Below, piece by piece: positions 7,403 to 10,465 of a DNA stretch of 10,465 nucleotides. The position numbers and the translations under genes are program-made. Within the stretch, counting starts at the first letter, position 1, and each line of letters opens with the position of its first letter. The notes under the pieces are model-generated. The model saw only the letters and a program-made list of their open reading frames with translations. It was not told the DNA's origin and did not search any database. The DNA is from Candidatus Pelagibacterales bacterium. GTDB lineage: Bacteria; Pseudomonadota; Alphaproteobacteria; TMED109. The DNA lies in contig PCCU01000077.1 in NCBI GenBank assembly GCA_002732015.1, forward strand, positions 1-10,465, written 5' to 3'.

Positions 7403-8398
7403 TTAACTTAAATAAATAGTCCTACCTGTTCTGGCAGATTTAAGGGCATTTTCGGCTAAGTACAGTGCATAATGACCATCTTGAACATCAGGTTTAGGCA
7501 TTGACTTTTTTTTTATGCATTCAATAAAATAGTCTATTTGATTCTTGTACGCATCTGCATATCGCGTCATAAAAAAAGTATGTAACCTATCCTTGGTTGC
7601 TCCTGACTCGTTTGCAAGTTCAATCTCTGTAAGAGGTGGGTTGTTAACTTTCAAGATTCCTTTTGATCCATGAACCTCAACTCTTTGATCATAACCATAA
7701 GTCGTCCGTCGCGAGTTAATTATTGAAATTTGCTTTCCTGAAACAGTTTTCATTAAAATATTGGCAGTGTCGTAATCACCTGCTTGTTCTATTTTTTTAC
7801 TTACTAAATTTGACCCTAAAGCGCTGATAGAATGTATTTTCTCACCTACTAAGAATACAGCCATATCGAAATCGTGAATTGCCATATCTTTAAAAATGCC
7901 ACCGGATTGTGTTATATATTCAATAGTTGGGGGTGATGGATCTCTTGATGTTATGATAATTTGCTCAATAATTCCAATTTCTTTTTGGATTAAATGTAAT
8001 TTTAATTTAGCGAAATGTGGATCAAATCTCCTATTAAAACCCACCATTACTTGAGATTTGGTATCTCTTACCAATTGAACAATATTTTCAACTTTTTTTA
8101 GATTTAAATCTAGCGGTTTTTCACAAAACACAGCTTTTTTGGTATGAAGAAATTTTTTAATTAGATCAACATGTGTTTCGGTAGGAGTGCAGATAAGAAG
8201 TCCTTTAATTTGATCATCACTAGCAATATCATCAATAGACATTACTTGACATAAATATTTTTTTTTAAGGTTGTTAATTTCGTTATTCTTTGGGTCATTA
8301 ATAGAAACAAGCTCAGAATTTGGATTGGTAATTATTGTATCGGCATGTAACCTTCCGATTCTACCAAGTCCCAAAATTGCAAATTTTATTCTTTTCAT
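7403..8398 (-). CDS. iolG: Inositol 2-dehydrogenase (IolG)
   Basis: This enzyme should oxidise myo-inositol to scyllo-inosose with NAD+, the entry step of the pathway. I start it at the ATG at 8398 (331 residues). An upstream TTG at 8437 would add 13 residues, overlap the preceding gene and place the first Rossmann strand away from the N-terminus, unlike the family. In this numbering GLGRIG is 10-15, CEKP is 92-95 with Lys94, and GFNRRFDPHFA is 120-130. SGGIFKDMAIHDFDMA (165-180) holds Asp171 and His175, matching the catalytic Lys-Asp-His of characterised inositol dehydrogenases. SRRTTYGYDQRVEVHGSKG is another IolG hallmark. It follows the dioxygenase gene after 16 bases with no strong ribosome site, suggesting coupled translation. 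Confidence 0.93.
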   Translation of the reverse strand: MKRIKFAILGLGRIGRLHADTIITNPNSELVSINDPKNNEINNLKKKYLCQVMSIDDIASDDQIKGLLICTPTETHVDLIKKFLHTKKAVFCEKPLDLNLKKVENIVQLVRDTKSQVMVGFNRRFDPHFAKLKLHLIQKEIGIIEQIIITSRDPSPPTIEYITQSGGIFKDMAIHDFDMAVFLVGEKIHSISALGSNLVSKKIEQAGDYDTANILMKTVSGKQISIINSRRTTYGYDQRVEVHGSKGILKVNNPPLTEIELANESGATKDRLHTFFMTRYADAYKNQIDYFIECIKKKSMPKPDVQDGHYALYLAENALKSARTGRTIYLS

Positions 8399-8414
8399 AT
8401 AATCAAAATACTTT

Positions 8415-9599
8415 TCACGAAAATTGTCTAATATCAAGTAATTTTAACTCTTCAAATACCAAAGTTGGTTCCTTCTTGGCCTTTAATGACTCAATTATTA
8501 TCATAGCTTGGTTTTTAGGTGCCTTTCCTTCTACCGGTGGATTTAGGTCTAAATTGGTTGGAAATGAATAACCTTCCGAACTTGCACCAACAACATTTTC
8601 AATTAAACGGAAAGGCATTTTGTTTTTCAACACTAATTCTAACAGGTGAGGATAAAGTTTCTCAGTCATTTTTTTCCTATTAACTGTTTCCATAGCTCTG
8701 CCAAATGCTGAAGATATTTGCAGTAGGTTGACCATTCTCTTTACAGATCTGGTTCTATTATTTCCTGCTCCATGCATCACAGCAGGATTAAAAAAAATAG
8801 CATCCCCCTTATTCATTTCAATCTGAATAGAATTTTCATTAAAGTATTTTTGAAATTTCTCTTTGGTGAAATCAATATAGCCATTTTTATATTGTTGGGA
8901 GTATGGTAGAAAGAGAGTTGGACCACTATCAATAGTTATGTCGCAGTGCGCAATTGCGCCCTGAAGTGTTAGGAATTGAGAAATTGTATGTACATTTGGA
9001 GGAAAATTAGCAGATTGTTCTGTTGACATAAACCCTAAGTGGTAGTCTCTGTGAGGTTTTTGAGCTTCACCACCGGGGTTCACACTATTTACTTGTGCGG
9101 TAATTTGATAATTGGGGCCAAGCCAAGATTGTGCAGCTAAAGCTATGATCTCTGAACAGTAGTAATCTATAAAGTTTTGTGGGTCTTCCATACAGTGCTT
9201 TTGAAGAGAATTCCATATTCTATCATTAGCTCCTGGTTTAGCAAAATGATCACCTGAATTTCCATTTATTTTTTCAGATTTTATTATCGCTTCAAATTTT
9301 TTTGTTGCAGTTTCAATCACGGAAGAACTTTTAATAGCATTTGTAATAGCTATTATTCCTGCACCACTTTTGAAAACATTAGACCATTCAGTTAGTAATT
9401 TTTGTTTTTTTTCGGATGAATTTGCATAATCTCTAACTAGCTGACCAGAATAAATTGGAATATTTTTTTTTATTTCTAAAGCAGCGGGTACATCATCTTG
9501 ATTTGTTTTTCTCTTTAGTAGTTTTTCAAATGTTTTAAAATCCTCATACCGTTCATTGAAAGGATTTTTTTTTTCTAAATTGGTTTTACCATCTTTCAT
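8415..9599 (-). CDS. PhyH-family 2-oxoglutarate/Fe(II)-dependent dioxygenase
   Basis: This 394-residue cytoplasmic protein has a jelly-roll oxygenase core at roughly 160-300. The HxD pair is His183 and Asp185 in KPHRDYH, the distal iron ligand is His276 in AVMHGAGNN, and Arg282 or Arg284 is the likely 2-oxoglutarate anchor. The core is preceded by about 130 mostly polar, lysine-rich residues and followed by a tail of about 95 residues. The family hydroxylates or oxidatively cleaves small substrates using O2, releasing succinate and CO2. It is the first gene of a two-gene unit with iolG, and GGAG lies 8 bases before the ATG. The context suggests oxidative unmasking of a modified cyclitol, such as removal of an O-methyl group, before IolG acts. 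The fold is well supported; the substrate is a guess. Confidence 0.87.
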   Translation of the reverse strand: MKDGKTNLEKKNPFNERYEDFKTFEKLLKRKTNQDDVPAALEIKKNIPIYSGQLVRDYANSSEKKQKLLTEWSNVFKSGAGIIAITNAIKSSSVIETATKKFEAIIKSEKINGNSGDHFAKPGANDRIWNSLQKHCMEDPQNFIDYYCSEIIALAAQSWLGPNYQITAQVNSVNPGGEAQKPHRDYHLGFMSTEQSANFPPNVHTISQFLTLQGAIAHCDITIDSGPTLFLPYSQQYKNGYIDFTKEKFQKYFNENSIQIEMNKGDAIFFNPAVMHGAGNNRTRSVKRMVNLLQISSAFGRAMETVNRKKMTEKLYPHLLELVLKNKMPFRLIENVVGASSEGYSFPTNLDLNPPVEGKAPKNQAMIIIESLKAKKEPTLVFEELKLLDIRQFS

Positions 9600-9623
9600 G
9601 GATTAATCTCCAAGTATTAAATT

Positions 9624-9652
9624 TATTTAAATATTAATCTTTTTTATGTAAA
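9624..9652 (-). promoter_or_regulatory. Candidate promoter for the dioxygenase-iolG unit
   Basis: Read on the minus strand, TTTACA (9652-9647) and TAAATA (9629-9624) are 17 bases apart, ending about 25 bases before the dioxygenase ATG. This fits a housekeeping-type promoter with a short leader. In such AT-rich DNA similar boxes arise by chance. Confidence 0.3.
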
Positions 9653-9777
9653 CGAAAACAAAATTATTAAGTAAACATCTAAATAAACTTTTTTGAAAAC
9701 ATAATCAATTTTTATTCTTGAAGGTAATTCAGATAAGGAAACAGAAAAATATTAATAAATACTTAAACCATAGTATC

Positions 9778-9891
9778 ATGGATTATGAAATGAAGTCGCT
9801 CTTTAGAGATTATTTTGTACATGAAGACATTAATAGAGAAGATTTATATCTTTTGAGTAAGAAAATGGATAAAGTATGTAACATGGAATAA
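9778..9891 (+). CDS. Very small hypothetical protein (37 aa)
   Basis: A 37-codon frame starts MDYEMKSLFRDYF and is rich in charged residues, with alternating acidic and basic positions suggestive of a short helix. It has no clear ribosome site and no family I recognise. It ends 8 bases before a second tiny frame on the same strand, as in a mini-operon, but a chance frame or the remnant of a longer gene is equally possible. Confidence 0.2.
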   Translation: MDYEMKSLFRDYFVHEDINREDLYLLSKKMDKVCNME

Positions 9892-9899
9892 GACCAATT

Positions 9900-9983
9900 A
9901 TGAAAGCATTAAAAGTGTCTTATGAAGAAATATTAAATCAAAAAGATGAAGCTACTTTTTCTTTGCCTAGGGATAAAAGTTAG
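9900..9983 (+). CDS. Very small hypothetical protein (27 aa)
   Basis: A 27-codon frame starts MKALKVSYEEIL and stops at 9983. A purine-rich GGAATAAG, formed by the end of the preceding small frame, lies 8 to 9 bases ahead of the ATG and could bind ribosomes weakly. I do not recognise it. It overlaps the 3' end of the minus-strand frame at 9933-10217, so at most one of the two is likely to be real. Confidence 0.18.
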   Translation: MKALKVSYEEILNQKDEATFSLPRDKS

Positions 9984-10217
9984 GGAGAAATTCATAGAAA
10001 TTTCTGAAGTTTTTGTGATATGCAAAATTAAATATAATAAAAATTTTATTAAAGTGATTTGTAGATAAATTGTAGACTGAAAACCTGTTAGACCGTAAGA
10101 TATAAGTAAATCATATGATAAAAAAAGATTTGGGATGCCATTAATTTTATATTCACCAACTATATCGCATTTTTCAATACTCTTGGTTTTGTTATCTAGT
10201 ATCATCAAAACCCTCAT
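9933..10217 (-). pseudogene. Possible relic of an integrase N-terminus
   Basis: The 94-codon frame begins MRVLMILDNKTK, and its residues near 22-32, EYKINGIPNLF, resemble the arm-binding N-terminal segment of some tRNA-targeting tyrosine recombinases, where a similar G-[IVL]-P-x-L-x-L pattern occurs. After about residue 35 the sequence becomes hydrophobic and repetitive in Ile, Leu and Phe and no longer looks like that family. No catalytic R, H-x-x-R or Y motif follows. It starts beside a tandem decamer and about 160 bases inside the right repeat, running inward, which is where an integrase would sit. The likeness is weak and by eye only; an unrelated chance frame is a real alternative. Confidence 0.25.
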
Positions 10218-10237
10218 TTGGGACTATTTTGGGACTA
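10217..10237 (+). repeat. Tandem decamer TTTGGGACTA, 11-base period
   Basis: TTTGGGACTA occurs at 10217-10226 and 10228-10237, one base apart, giving a period near one helical turn. It overlaps and precedes the ATG of the possible integrase relic and lies 140 bases inside the right attachment repeat. Short, helically phased repeats of this kind next to an attachment site fit arm-type recombinase or accessory-protein binding sites; that function is inferred. Confidence 0.5.
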
Positions 10238-10270
10238 CTTAACACTAAAATATGATAATATAATTTGCAA

Positions 10271-10304
10271 TTAGATAATACATTATGTTATAGAAATTAT
10301 CTAA
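10271..10304. repeat. 9-bp inverted repeat near the right end
   Basis: TTAGATAAT (10271-10279) is the exact reverse complement of ATTATCTAA (10296-10304), with 16 bases between. It lies about 75 bases inside the right repeat. The stem is almost all A-T, so it would be a weak RNA hairpin; a protein-binding site linked to the attachment end or a weak terminator are both possible. Confidence 0.35.
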
Positions 10305-10377
10305 ATTTATTTAATAAAAACAGTAATTTATTTTTATTTTGATATTAAAAAAATCTAATTAATATAAATTAGACGAC

Positions 10378-10397
10378 TCCCACCCCATCCGCCATAT
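10378..10397 (+). repeat. Right attachment repeat (attR-like), displaced 3' end of tRNA-Ser
   Basis: This is identical to 74-93 and 23 of 24 identical over 10374-10397 versus 70-93. It contains the T-stem 3' strand, acceptor 3' strand, discriminator and CCA of tRNA-Ser, but no matching 5' tRNA half lies next to it, so it is a fragment and not a second tRNA. It marks the right limit of the island; 10398-10465 is presumably chromosome or a neighbouring element. Confidence 0.9.
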
Positions 10398-10465
10398 ACC
10401 TTGTATACCATATAGTTAGTAAGTAAAAAATTGAAATAAATTGTCCAGTAATTTCAAAACTTACA

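Larger units (their letters stand above)
9600..10377. other. AT-rich right end of the island without a convincing gene
   Basis: Between the dioxygenase start and the right repeat there are about 780 bases with no open frame of normal length that I recognise. It holds the dioxygenase promoter region, two tiny tandem plus-strand frames (9778-9891 and 9900-9983), a 94-codon minus-strand frame with a faint integrase-like start (9933-10217), a tandem decamer (10217-10237) and a 9-bp inverted repeat (10271-10304). Compared with the tightly packed rest of the island it looks like decayed or regulatory end sequence of a mobile element. Confidence 0.6.
74..10397. mobile_element. tRNA-Ser genomic island with inositol-use cargo and no intact integrase
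   Basis: The boundaries are set by the 20-bp direct repeat formed from the tRNA-Ser 3' end. Everything between is metabolic cargo: an ABC importer, iolD, iolE, iolG, a second dehydrogenase and a 2-oxoglutarate dioxygenase. No complete recombinase, excisionase, replication or transfer gene is seen. The gene-poor stretch inside the right repeat (9600-10377) is where an integrase would be expected, and it holds at most a relic. The element could be a decayed island, a cargo satellite moved by a recombinase acting in trans, or one segment of a larger tandem array at this tRNA. The duplication is seen directly; mobility is inferred. Confidence 0.75.

Noticed and set aside
8399..8437. Longer iolG starting at TTG 8437
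   Set aside because: It adds 13 residues before the Rossmann strand, uses a weak start codon and overlaps the dioxygenase gene; the ATG at 8398 matches family N-termini.
10371..10397. A second tRNA gene at the right end
   Set aside because: Only the 3' strand of the T and acceptor stems is present; no D arm, anticodon arm or 5' acceptor strand precedes it.
1..10465. CRISPR array, insertion-sequence transposase or defence genes
   Set aside because: No regularly spaced repeats, no transposase-like frame with terminal inverted repeats and no defence domains were seen on either strand.

Overview
The window reads as a compact, roughly 10.3 kb cargo island inserted at the 3' end of a tRNA-Ser(UGA) gene. 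An intact tRNA occupies 1-90. A 20-bp perfect copy of its last 17 bases plus 3 bases of flank (TCCCACCCCATCCGCCATAT at 74-93) recurs at 10378-10397. Extending each copy 4 bases upstream gives 23 of 24 identical bases. This is the usual signature of tyrosine-recombinase integration: the element restores the tRNA 3' end on one side and the displaced original end lies on the other. No intact integrase is visible between the repeats.

The DNA is strongly A+T rich, the tRNA encodes its own CCA, and the protein families match alphaproteobacterial inositol-utilisation loci. I infer a low-GC, probably marine alphaproteobacterium (Pelagibacterales-like or similar); this is not proven by the window.

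Layout. (i) 1-90 tRNA-Ser and left attachment repeat. (ii) 290-6055, minus strand, one apparent operon read right to left: periplasmic sugar-binding protein, membrane permease, single-domain ABC ATPase, iolD and iolE. (iii) 6056-6268, a divergent control region. (iv) 6269-7393, plus strand, a Gfo/Idh/MocA sugar dehydrogenase. (v) 7403-9599, minus strand, a PhyH-type 2-oxoglutarate/Fe(II) dioxygenase followed by the inositol 2-dehydrogenase iolG. (vi) 9600-10377, an AT-rich right end without a convincing gene, holding two tiny open frames, a possible integrase relic, a tandem decamer and an inverted repeat. (vii) 10378-10465, the right repeat and presumed chromosome.

How it works together. The binding protein, permease and ATPase form a CUT2-type ABC importer. 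IolG oxidises myo-inositol to scyllo-inosose, IolE dehydrates it, and IolD opens the ring to 5-deoxyglucuronate. The lower pathway (iolB, iolC, iolJ, iolA) is absent, so the host must supply it or the product must go elsewhere. The second dehydrogenase and the dioxygenase suggest that the incoming compound may be another cyclitol or a modified inositol needing an extra oxidation step. No transcription regulator is encoded between the repeats.
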